NCBI GenBank assembly: GCA_029582265.1
Contig: CM055816.1
Span: forward strand, 26,828,366 to 26,892,365
Direction of reading: 5' to 3'
DNA: 64,000 nucleotides
Source of the DNA: Zoroaster sp. YZ-2022
Lineage: Eukaryota > Echinodermata > Asteroidea > Forcipulatida > Zoroasteridae
The notes under the pieces are model-generated. The model saw only the letters and a program-made list of their open reading frames with translations. It did no database searches and was not told the origin of the DNA. Position numbers and translations under genes: made by a program. Shown here piece by piece: positions 54,372 to 64,000 of this stretch. Each line of letters starts with the position of its first letter. Position 1 is the first letter of the stretch.

Positions 54372-54878
54372 GGGTCTGTCCACACTAATGGGGCCAGAAT
54401 GTGTGACATTTTAATAAAAAACACAGGATGTGAAAGAAAATGTTTGTGCACATTCCAATTTACCGACCACGTAAAGATTGTGCCTATCAAAATGTAAGAA
54501 CAATATGTCCTAACATGAACAGACATTTTGTCACAAAATTTCTGTCCATGTTGGCAACAAACATTCAAGCTGTCTTAAAACCCTAAAGATTGCCTTAGTG
54601 TTTGCTCATAGCCATTCAAACAGGCCTGTGGGTGTAAATGAACAAACATATTTTTATTTAAAAATTCCAGATATAATTAGAAAAAATGATATTGTTCATT
54701 CATTCATTCATTCATTCATTCATTCATTCGGCTTCGAAGCAGGCCACCATAAGCACGAGTATAAGCTGATCAATTTAAAAAGAAAAAAAGAACAAAATAT
54801 TCCTTTATTGTATTCTCCCTGTCAAAGTAAAGATATAACAATTCATATGGCCCCATTAGTGTGGACAGAGTCAGACCC
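54372..54878. repeat. Inverted repeat pair, possible MITE
   Basis: GGGTCTGTCCACACTAATGG then GGCC at 54372-54395 faces GGCCCCATTAGTGTGGACAG then A at about 54849-54869. About 24 nt matched in inverted orientation, enclosing 450 bp of AT-rich sequence with a (CATT)n run at 54699-54729. Confidence 0.6.
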
Positions 54879-54989
54879 AAGTATGTTAACCAGTTTTCAT
54901 AAATGTTTTATTAGTTTTTCAACTTTCATAATTTAGAAAATGTTTTCAGTTTTATGCAATAAAACATTTTGAAATGTTGAACAGTTTTT

Positions 54990-55368
54990 ATTTGTACAAT
55001 TTTTAAAAATTTAAATATTACTATAATTAGTTCATTAAATTACTGTAAATTAGTTGTTATTACTGTAATTTAATTTACAGTAACAATGGCACAACTGCTA
55101 AATGTTTACAGTACTTTACTGCATGCATTTTACAGTATCTGTGCTCTTCCTGTTAAAAAATACAGTAATATACTGTATTTACTGCGATACAGTATATTGT
55201 TTGTTGCTGTAAGATTTAGAGTAAGTTACTGGCAACCAGCTGCCAGTAACTTACTGTAATGTTTACAGTAATTTATTTACAGTTATTAATGTAAAATTTT
55301 ACAGTAAGTTACTGGCAACTCAGCTGCCAGTAACTTACTGTAATTTTTACAGGCAATTTTTTACAGTG
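54990..55368. repeat. CACTA right subterminal repeat region
   Basis: About twenty TACTGTAA/TTACAGTA motifs plus two nearly identical palindromes (AGTAAGTTACTGGCA...TGCCAGTAACTTACT at 55220-55262 and 55300-55343), ending in the TIR GCAATTTTTTACAGTG. It is denser in repeats than the left end. Confidence 0.8.
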
Positions 55369-55405
55369 CATTGTTAAATTAAAACACCACAGGATTTACA
55401 TATGT

Positions 55406-55684
55406 ATGTGGCAGGACTCTGTTCCTAAACCTAAGGTTATTGACATTGGGGTTAAGTATGGTCGCCAGCTTTATTACTTTAAGGACTATGTCAGAATAAC
55501 TGATATGATGGGTCTTATCACTAACCTAACCATTCTCAAATTCAACAAGATCTCTTGTCAACCGAATCCTTCCATCCTAGGTGTAACAGCTAGACCTTTA
55601 ATTAATCAACCGCAGCCATCTTTGCTTTCCTGTACAAAAGTCTATGAGAATCAGAATGAGGCACATGTACAACTGAAACAGTAG
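55406..55684 (+). CDS. Unrecognised ORF immediately right of the CACTA element
   Basis: An open frame of 92 codons starting MWQDSVPKPKVIDIGVKYGR then QLYYFKDYVRITDMMGLITN and ending ENQNEAHVQLKQ with TAG at 55682. An AAAACACCACAG acceptor-like sequence precedes it, so it could be a terminal exon whose upstream exons were separated by the transposon insertion. I do not recognise a domain. It could also be a fragment of another element. Confidence 0.35.
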   Translation: MWQDSVPKPKVIDIGVKYGRQLYYFKDYVRITDMMGLITNLTILKFNKISCQPNPSILGVTARPLINQPQPSLLSCTKVYENQNEAHVQLKQ

Positions 55685-55757
55685 ACAGGTTCCTTACAAT
55701 GTGATGGTTCTAATCATAACGATATCTCTACCGTCCGTAGATAGGGAACGTGACTAT

Positions 55758-56736
55758 AGCCCCAGTCACACATTCATGATTTTTGCCCCAAATTCCCACG
55801 TATAGCGCCGATCCTATACTGCCACGGTTGCTCCCAATTATTAGCAAAAATCAGCATGAATCGGCTTCACTTGCGATCCCCTCACGATCCCCTCATGAGT
55901 ACTCGTGACTGTTGTAAGTCAATGCTAAGAATGCACGACGTTATCCAAGCCGATTTATCCCGAATGCCCAACGAATTAACACGAGTGTAGTACGACTTCT
56001 CTCGACAGCGTAAGGTTTATCCCGAATGCGACACGAATTACCACGACTACAGCACGACTTCTCACGACAGCGTTACGGTTTACCCCCAACGTCCGCAAGA
56101 CTGCAATAAGAAGGCCTATCGGGCAGCCAAGATTACATTCCGCTTCTGCGTTTATACAGTATTGGCCGGTAATCGTAGTGGAAACGTGAGAGGTCGTAGT
56201 AGTTCTTACTGCAATCTAACGAAAGTCCTGATAATTCTTGTGAATTCGTGAACATTCGGCAATATTATTGGTGTACCCGCCTTAATTCTTGATTAGACCG
56301 TGATGTGATCGTGATTAATCTTGCTACATCGTATTGGAATCTTGAGCAAACCGTGGGGGAGTCGTAAGTAACTCGTAGTGCTGTCGAAGTAGTTCTTGGT
56401 GGTTCTTGAAACAACCGTACTTGCCAGGTGGCACGATTACCCCAAGAATATCCCCGAGTATCCCGACCTTGTCTACGGTGCCCGTACGGCTATTCACAAT
56501 CCCCTCACGACTGGTGTAAGAATGCCTCAAGAATTCAAAAAATCGTGGGTGACTCACGATGGTTTTGAACATGTCCAAAACTATCGGGAGGCTATCAAGA
56601 TGTTCCAAGAACACTCAAGATTACTCAAAAATGACCACGTTGCCAGTAGGGTCTCACCACGGATATACCACGGATATCCCCGATTTTCCAACTCGTGGGA
56701 ATTCCGGGCAAAATCGTGAATGTGTGACTGGGGCTT
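55758..56736. mobile_element. TIR foldback element with AGCCCCAGTCACAC ends
   Basis: The left AGCCCCAGTCACACATTCAT plus GATTTTTGCCC is the inverse of the right GGGCAAAATCGTGAATGTGT plus GACTGGGGCT. The 980-bp interior is full of related short words in both orientations (CACGATT, AATCGTG, CACGACT, AGTCGT), so it folds extensively. Frames of about 100 codons in it reflect these repeats and have no domain. Confidence 0.8.
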
Positions 56737-57214
56737 AAGGTAGACGTGTGTGAGGAACAAACAATACACAATGGGTAATTATTATTCCATTGGTGTAAAA
56801 CGATAATGTAATACAGGGGTGGATCCTGGGTGTAGATAAAGGGGCGGGGTTATACTGCCAAACAAGGGGGCTAACTAATAACGTATGATAAATTGATGTG
56901 CAAAGGGTGCAATTCATCATTTTCATCGTCATACGAGTAGATTTATATGCTATTACGTGCGTTCTTTCTCCAACGCTGAATCAACCCCTAACTGATGAAA
57001 CAATAATGGTGATAGAGGGCGGGCTATATACCTGTCAGAGACATCGCATTTTGTCTAGGGATAATATAGGTTTTCCCGTCCAATTTCAAAACCTTTTTGT
57101 TAATTTTCGTTCAAGAATATTCAAATTCACGCCGTTTTAGTGATCCAATCAATCCAGGGTTTCTTTTTATATACTGTTGCGTTTAATTTAATTGATTTCA
57201 AACAATTATTATTT

Positions 57215-57430
57215 CTAGATTGGTGAAATTATATATATCGCGGAACCCGCTGCTATAAGCCGGCCCATCGTCATCGGGCAAGCTCGGTGGTCGAGAGGTA
57301 AGACGTCTGCAGGAGGTCGTGGGTTCGAATCCCGCCCGAGTCGCCTGTGTATTTTTTTCACAGACACTCGGAAAGCACTGAGCATACAGTGCTATACACA
57401 CGTCGGTGTAAGGCAAAATTAAATCAATTA
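57215..57430 (+). mobile_element. tRNA-derived SINE
   Basis: Contains ATATATATCGCGGAACCCGC, an A-box region GCTCGGTGGTCGAGAGG, a B box GGTTCGAATCCC, CGAGTCGCCTGTGTATTTTT and the tail ACGTCGGTGTAAGGCAAAAT. It lacks CACTAGTAAG between the boxes. The tRNA-like part is not a functional tRNA gene because it has no acceptor-stem pairing. Confidence 0.75.
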
Positions 57431-59294
57431 ATTATTATTTCGTTCATATCATACTGCATTTAGTTCTATTTCGTTTTTCGGCATTCATGACTTCAACTAT
57501 GTCATCCTAAAATTTTATGTTTCGTATCTTTTCGCGATTGATGCATTCAAATTAACAATCATCGATGCGCAAAGGATTTTGTAGAAGTTCGTTATTTTCG
57601 CTTTCGTTAATGGGCAATCAATTCCAACGCGGCCTTGGCAAATTTCAGTGAGTTTTTCCATGATTTTTGTTGTGAGTTGAGAAAGTCACTTCTGCTTTTG
57701 TTTCGCTATCCAATATCTGGATTTTTATTCCTATGTCAATTTGTTTTAAAGTAACGAACAAGAATCTGCTCATCCCTATGGGGTCATCTTGCATAATACT
57801 AGATTTGTTACCGTTCACTGTGCACGTACGGCTGGTACCAGCTCTAACCACGTACAGACTGAGCAGCGTAATCTGTAGAAAACATCAAGTTTTAGTTTGT
57901 TTTGCAATATAACACAAAGAAAACCATGGATCTAAGGTATTTACATCTTTTCGTTAAGAAGTGCATTCATTTGTTGATACTTATTGTTAGTATCGGCCTT
58001 ACAGAGTACGTACATGGGTGGCGAATAAGCGCCGGCGGCATTTCTGTTTTTTTTACACAGTGATGAATAAGAAAGTATAGGCATATACGTTGTGCGTGCG
58101 TTGAAGTGACGAATAGGTGACCACGCGGCATTTGATTTTTTACATAGTGACGAATAAGTTCAAGCCATCGTTACACATAGATAATCAACATTTTAAACAA
58201 AGCAAACACAGCAAAGTACCAACACTCTATAAACTAAATTGTTGAATCAACCTGTTAATTAATTAATAAACATTTTCAGAAATTTCCTTCAAATTGTCCA
58301 AAATGATTTCTAATTTCTCAGAATTTCATTATTATAATATTTTAAAATCCAAATTAATGTTTCAAACCCAAATGATTTGTTTTATTCAGGTGGAGGTGGG
58401 TTGGGTCATGGGGGAGGGTTAGGACAGGGAGATCCGTTTAGGGGTGGTCATTGGAATGTTGACGATTAGGATAAACAAAATCTACAACAATGGGCAGGAG
58501 CTCAAATCTTCATGAGGGATGGGGGTATATATCCCCTAAAGATTAATTTGACTGGGGATGACCAATACAATTATCCATCGATAGAGGGCGGGCTTTTCAC
58601 CTGGATCACGGTCGTCTCCTGGATCACAGTCGTCTCTGCCGAGGACGGGGAAGGGGTTAGGAAGTCATTGTGTATACGCTGTAGCTAGAGGGAGGGGAAA
58701 TACGCCTTCCTATTGCTCGCCAACCCCAACCCCGACACCCCCAAGAGATCGTAGCCGGAATCCAACACTGGTTTAACACTGCTGGTTCCAAATTGGGGCA
58801 CGAAGGATATAATGATCAGACCATGTGGAAACACGTTGAAACCCCGTTGGACTTTTTGAGGTGTGGCAGACATAGGAGGGCGCTTTTCAGAATGGGTAAA
58901 TCTTGTGTAACTGCAAGAGTTCACTCAATCTAAACAGCGCCCTCTCTTTGTGAGGAGATGGAGAGGAAGGAAAGGGGTGGGCGGGGAGTGAGGATAATCC
59001 GATAAATATCAAGGGGAAATAAATACCCCAAAAATGAGTAGCTGGGACGTAGGATGCCCCTTGATATTTATTTGGTAACTTGGCATTTGACCCCCTTCCT
59101 CTCCCCACCCCAGAATTCTCCTCTCCCTTCCTCCCAGACTCTGCCCATCTAACTCCCCTTCCTTCCCTTTCCTCTCCCTTTCCCCTCCCCTTCCCCTTCC
59201 TTCCCACCCCTCCCCATTCCTCCCCATCCACCTCCGCCTCCCTCCCCACCCAACGCCTCTCCCTATTCAATTTAGTGAAAAATTATTCTGGTCC
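57431..59294. other. Non-coding stretch without recognised genes
   Basis: AT-rich to mixed sequence. It includes a local GTGACGAATAAG repetition (about 58060-58160) and a strongly C/T-rich strand at about 59090-59270. Frames in the C/T-rich part are compositional. Nothing is recognised as a gene. Confidence 0.4.
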
Positions 59295-61285
59295 ACTAAA
59301 TTTTCGACTTAATACTGGAAATGAAAAAAACAGTGTCCCCTTGTAATTTTATGTTAGATGTCCCTTCAATAATGTCAGAGAGAGGTTTAGTTATCTATAG
59401 TCTCTGTAAACCTTCTGTCGCCGTTTGTCCTCATCTGTCAGGTCACGTGGTCAAGTTTAGAAGATTTCGTTTATACACAAACTCAGAAATGAAAGAAAAC
59501 ATTTGTATTCGGTTCCTATCACTCAGTTTATTGCACTTGATTCGAACCAGGTTTTCAACAGTATTAATTTAATTGAGGCTATCCAACATTTTCGACATTT
59601 GAGTACTCAGCATTTTCAAGATAAAATTGCCAAACACGTCCGTTATTTGAAAATGTCTGAAATTGTGGATGGCCTCTGACAGCTAATTAATAACATCAAT
59701 GCGTTATGTACAGGCAATTTTCTTTTAATTACAACGATTGTTCTCAAAGATTGATATTCCGTGCTCAAAGTGAGTTTACCTGGGAAATATATTTCAATTT
59801 TAAATTGCTGTTTTAGTTTGTTAATAAGGATTAAAGAATGGTTATATAAAACTGAAATGAATTTATGACATCACGTCATATATTCATAATTATTTCATAA
59901 TGGTTTCTCATTTTCTCATTTCTCATTATTTCATAATGGTTTCTCATTTAAAATGACATGTTTAACTTAACTAAATTTTCGACTTAATACTGGAAATGAA
60001 AAAAACAGTGTCCTTGTAATTTTATGTTAGATGTCCCTTCAATAATGTCAGAGAGAGGTTTAGTTATCTATAGTCTCTGTAAACCTCCTGTCGCCGTTTG
60101 TCCTCATCTGTCAGGTCACGTGGTCAAGTTTAGAAGATTTCGTTTATACACAAACTCAGAAATGAAAGAAAACATTTGTATTCGGTTCCTATCACTCAGT
60201 TTATTGCACTTGATTCGAACCAGGTTTTCAACAGTATTAATTTAATTGAGGCTATCCAACATTTTCGACATTTGAGTACTCAGCATTTTCAAGATAAAAA
60301 TTGCCAAACACGTCCGTTATTTGAAAATGTCTGAAATTGTGGATGGCCTCTGACAGCTAATTAATAACATCAATGCGTTATGTACAGGCAATTTTCTTTT
60401 AATTACAACGATTGTTCTCAAAGATTGATATTCCGTGCTCAAAGTGAGTTTACCTGGGAAATATATTTCAATTTTAAATTGCTGTTTTAGTTTGTTAATA
60501 AGGATTAAAGAATGGTTATATAAAACTGAAATGAATTTATGACATCACGTCATATATTCATAATTATTTCATAATGGTTTCTCATTTTCTCATTTCTCAT
60601 TATTTCATAATGGTTTCTCATTTAAAATGACATGTTTAACTTAACTAAATTTTCGACTTAATACTGGAAATGAAAAAAACAGTGTCCCCTTGTAATTTTA
60701 TGTTAGATGTCCCTTCAATAATGTCAGAGAGAGGTTTAGTTATCTATAGTCTCTGTAAACCTCCTGTCGCCGTTTGTCCTCATCTGTCAGGTCACGTGGT
60801 CAAGTTTAGAAGATTTCGTTTATACACAAACTCAGAAATGAAAGAAAACATTTGTATTCGGTTCCTATCACTCAGTTTATTGCACTTGATTCGAACCAGG
60901 TTTTCAACAGTATTAATTTAATTGAGGCTATCCAACATTTTCGACATTTGAGTACTCAGCATTTTCAAGATAAAAATTGCCAAACACGTCCGTTATTTGA
61001 AAATGTCTGAAATTGTGGATGGCCTCTGACAGCTAATTAATAACATCAATGCGTTATGTACAGGCAATTTTCTTTTAATTACAACGATTGTTCTCAAAGA
61101 TTGATATTCCGTGCTCAAAGTGAGTTTACCTGGGAAATATATTTCAATTTTAAATTGCTGTTTTAGTTTGTTAATAAGGATTAAAGAATGGTTATATAAA
61201 ACTGAAATGAATTTATGACATCACGTCATATATTCATAATTATTTCATAATGGTTTCTCATTTAAAATGACATGTTTAACTTAAG
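59295..61285. repeat. Three tandem copies of a 675-bp unit
   Basis: Units begin ACTAAATTTTCGACTTAATA at 59295, 59970 and 60644 (spacings 675 and 674) and end AAATGACATGTTTAACTTAA. Copies are nearly identical (single changes such as CCTTCTGTC versus CCTCCTGTC); the last unit is shorter by about 35 bp because it has one fewer ATTTCATAATGGTTTCTC repeat. Each has an open 73-codon frame (MLDVPSIMSERGLVIYSLCK...), recognised only as part of the repeat. Recent amplification is likely. Confidence 0.95.
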
Positions 61286-63529
61286 TGACCAACATCGCTT
61301 GAGCATGGAATATATTAATATTTTTAATGACTTTAATTATAAAATTAAGTAAATTGTAAACAATTCAAATCCATTGTCAACAACGACGGCTTAAATTCTG
61401 CAGACTATTTATGTTTTGTTTTCGCCGTATGTACACTCATGAATCAGAGAACAAAAGAGGGGTCGAAAACACATCATTGACGGGTGCTTCGCCAAGGACA
61501 TTTCAAAGTCGGCAGAATTCAACAGATTGTAATTGTTGACAAGTGACTAGGGTATATGTAAATTCTACAAATACATTCAAATATTCATTTAAAAGATTTC
61601 AATAAAGATTTCTAAGAAAGAGATATGCTTAAACAATTTCACAACATTTTGCCCGAGTCACTGGCTAACAATTACTGGCTTATGGAATGTAAAAGAATTG
61701 TTGTATTATTACTCTTATTTCATTTTTGTATATTATATATATATATATATTTTTGTGTATTTTATTTTTTTGTACTTTTGTATTATTATTTTTTTTTGTA
61801 TTTATTATTATTAATTGTTAATAAGAACATGTAATAAATAATCAACTAGTGATAGTCCTTTCAAATAAAAAAATCAGGTCGGGTTGATTCATTGTATTTA
61901 TTTATTTTCACCACATACAGCTACAACGCTGCTGCTTTCACTGTAATCTCGTTTGGGGAAAAATTACCGGTAGGCTGAACTGGGATTATTTTACCGTTCA
62001 TATCCATTATGAATATGCAGGGAGGGAGATGTGATTGGAACTACCGTACCCATATTTTTTTCATTATTTAACTAATCATTGGATATAAATTATATAACAG
62101 AAATCAAGTCAGGCCTAATCCATTAGGTTGAGCGAGGACGATCACCTTAATTAATATTTTGTTGACATGGTCTGTTATTTGTTCACATTTTAGTATTAAC
62201 CTTTTTCGGTAGTAAGTAAAATCCACTAAACAAAGCTAAACACACCATTCATATATGATTTAGACCCGTAGACTAGTTTGAAAATAACGGATGGGATGGC
62301 TTAAAGAGATTGTATACAACACTATTAGTAATATGTCTATAAATGCATCCATACTTTATAAGAATGAAGAGATATTTATACAATAAAATAACTGTGAAAT
62401 AACTGTGTATCAGTTTATTCTCGTCGTTAACGAGAAAATAGTGAACATGTAATCAAATTTGTTTGCATGTATTCAAATGTAGAAAATTCATCCATTCTAA
62501 ATTTGTAATACATTTCTCACGTTTTACAGAATCTCAGACGGAATAATTTCTCTAGATGTTTGATACGAGCAAATAACTTCACATAAAGTAAGTTTTTAGA
62601 TTATAATTTAGTAATCGTGTAATCGGATGATTACCAAAGGTGTACACAATGATGTTTCAAAGTATCATTAGGTTAAACACCAGAGCAAGTGCAACATGTC
62701 TGGGGGGGGGGGGAGATTATTCTCAAATACAGATCCCCAGTCTACGGGCCAGTGTTTACGATACTACTATGATTACATTTACAAATATTGTGTCATTTTC
62801 AGTGCAGTGCATACATTTATAATTACAATTACATTCAGACAAACTTTAAACACCAAATATATTTTTCTATATGACCAAACAAAAATGCGCACAACTTTTC
62901 CAGCGGCCAAGAAAAGCCAGTGCGGAATTTTACGAAAAACAAAAGGAATTCTTGTGTAATCGCTGAAAGGTCGAAGCCTTTTTCATGATTCCTAGCTTTG
63001 AAAACTTCATTAAGTGAACTAACAAGACAAATATCTCAAGTTCATTCAGTGTTATGTATTTCTGATGATATAATGTACCGTGACAGACATAAAATGCTTT
63101 CAATTCAGTCAAGATAACTTCATATTTAAACTTCTATCTTAATGTCCAAAGTGATGAGAACATTAGTTTTTTTTTAAATATACGTGTCCCAAATTATTCG
63201 CTATTTTACCGGCAAGTCTGGTACAGTTATATTTTCCTATTTAGTAAGAAATGTATCAACCTTATTGTTAGTGACATTGTAAAACCACTGACATTGTAAA
63301 AACTACTGTTAAACAGTCTATCGTAGGTGCCATTATTTTGAAGAGCAATGAATCCAGCTGCATCATCAATGCATTCATTCATTTAATTTCTCGTTATCCA
63401 TATCCAATCTTTATCAATTATATAGCGTTGACCAAGGCTGTTATCGTACGGTATCTCCATCCTGTACCGATTTCTGGCCAGAGAAATTCAGCATACACTG
63501 TGCATTTCATTTCATATAATATACATAAC
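61286..63529. other. AT-rich stretch without recognised genes
   Basis: 2.2 kb with a (TA)n and T-rich region at about 61735-61800 and a G-run at 62702-62712. No coding sequence or repeat family is recognised. Confidence 0.4.
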
Positions 63530-64000
63530 ACACATATACATTGTACAGGACACGTACATGTACATCTATCCAACGAGTGGTCATTGTCTGTATTTACATA
63601 CATGTACATAACACATATACATTGTACAGGACACGTACATGTACATCTATCCAACGAGTGGTCATTGTATGTATTTACATATATGTACATAACACACATA
63701 CATTGTACAGGACACGTACATGTACATCTATCCAACGAGTGGTCATTGTATGTATTTACATCATAACACATATACATTGTACAGGACACGTACATGTACA
63801 TCTATCCAACGAGTGGTCATTGTATGTATTTACATATATGTACATAACACACATACATTGTACAGGACACGTACATGTACATCTATCCAACGAGTGATCA
63901 TTGTCTGTATTTACATATATGTACATAACACACATACATTGTACAGGACACGTACATGTACATCTATCCAACGAGTGGTCATTGTCTGTATTTACATACA
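63530..64000. repeat. 81-bp minisatellite running off the window
   Basis: About six copies of a unit ACACATATACATTGTACAGG, ACACGTACATGTACATCTAT, CCAACGAGTGGTCATTGTCT, GTATTTACATACATGTACAT, A. Units vary by TAT/TGT changes and one 6-bp deletion at about 63760. Being a multiple of three, both strands show long open frames that are not genes. The array continues past 64000. Confidence 0.95.

Larger units (their letters stand above)
41321..55368 (+). mobile_element. 14-kb CACTA/EnSpm-type DNA transposon (host to a nested DIRS element)
   Basis: The left end CACTGTAAAAAATTGC is the exact inverse of the right end GCAATTTTTTACAGTG; both are flanked by CA (41319-41320 and 55369-55370), a 2-bp duplication. 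Both subterminal regions are packed with TACTGTAA/TTACAGTA motifs, as in CACTA elements. The interior encodes a Tnp2-like (Transposase_21 type) transposase in several exons at 42.0-46.3 kb. Without the nested DIRS (about 6.2 kb) and smaller insertions the element would be about 7 kb. Confidence 0.88.

Noticed and set aside
57280..57345. tRNA gene
   Set aside because: A- and B-box-like words are present, but there is no cloverleaf acceptor stem and the sequence is shared by a dispersed SINE.
59080..59346. Pro/Ser/Phe-rich frame
   Set aside because: It lies in a C/T-rich simple-sequence tract; the composition alone explains the open frame.
63418..63971. Cys/Thr-rich frames at the right edge
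   Set aside because: They come from the 81-bp minisatellite, whose unit length is a multiple of three.
36781..64000. Last exon of TOM70
   Set aside because: I looked for the conserved C-terminal TPR words (Tyr-Glu-Thr, Val-Gln-Arg-Gly, Met-Glu-Met-Ala) in the plus-strand frames and found no match, so the gene is left 3'-incomplete.

Overview
The window looks like nuclear DNA from a marine invertebrate deuterostome, most probably an echinoderm. I infer this from intron-rich, AT-rich sequence, a TOM70 gene with animal-type exons, a tRNA-derived SINE, several foldback element families, and CACTA and DIRS transposons. The species call is an inference. There is no sign of prokaryotic gene organisation.

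0.5-18.4 kb holds most of one plus-strand host gene, TOMM70 (the mitochondrial import receptor TOM70). Exon 1 carries the outer-membrane anchor and exons 2-10 carry TPR repeats. I deduced exon borders from reading-frame continuity and GT-AG sites. The C-terminal exon was not found and may lie beyond the window. Five splice junctions (ends of exons 3, 4, 8 and 10; start of exon 7) are each directly attached to, or imperfectly copied into, a minisatellite. The arrays therefore consist of repeated splice-donor-like or exon-start-like sequence. An additional 92-bp array lies just upstream of exon 6.

10.57-19.99 kb (exons 5-10 with introns) recurs at 22.41-36.78 kb in the same orientation. Divergence is roughly 2% in exons, but minisatellite copy numbers differ greatly (5 versus about 35; 3-4 versus about 53; about 38 versus 2). 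This is either a real internal segmental duplication or two haplotypes placed end to end by the assembler. The second copy has a frameshifted exon 6 and a lost exon 8 donor. Both copies carry the same 10-nt GT...AG insert that breaks the frame of exon 8.

37-55 kb is a transposon nest: a decayed mariner-like element with about 213-bp inverted repeats (37.2-38.9 kb), a solo LTR (39.7-40.9 kb), and a 14-kb CACTA/EnSpm element (41.32-55.37 kb) whose broken transposase lies at 42.0-46.3 kb. A GC-rich 6.2-kb DIRS-type tyrosine-recombinase retrotransposon (47.1-53.3 kb) sits inside the CACTA element, together with a LINE tail, foldback elements and an 86-bp-arm palindrome.

55.4-64 kb has no recognisable host gene. 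It contains a TIR foldback element, a SINE, a threefold 675-bp tandem repeat (59.3-61.3 kb) and an 81-bp minisatellite running off the right edge.
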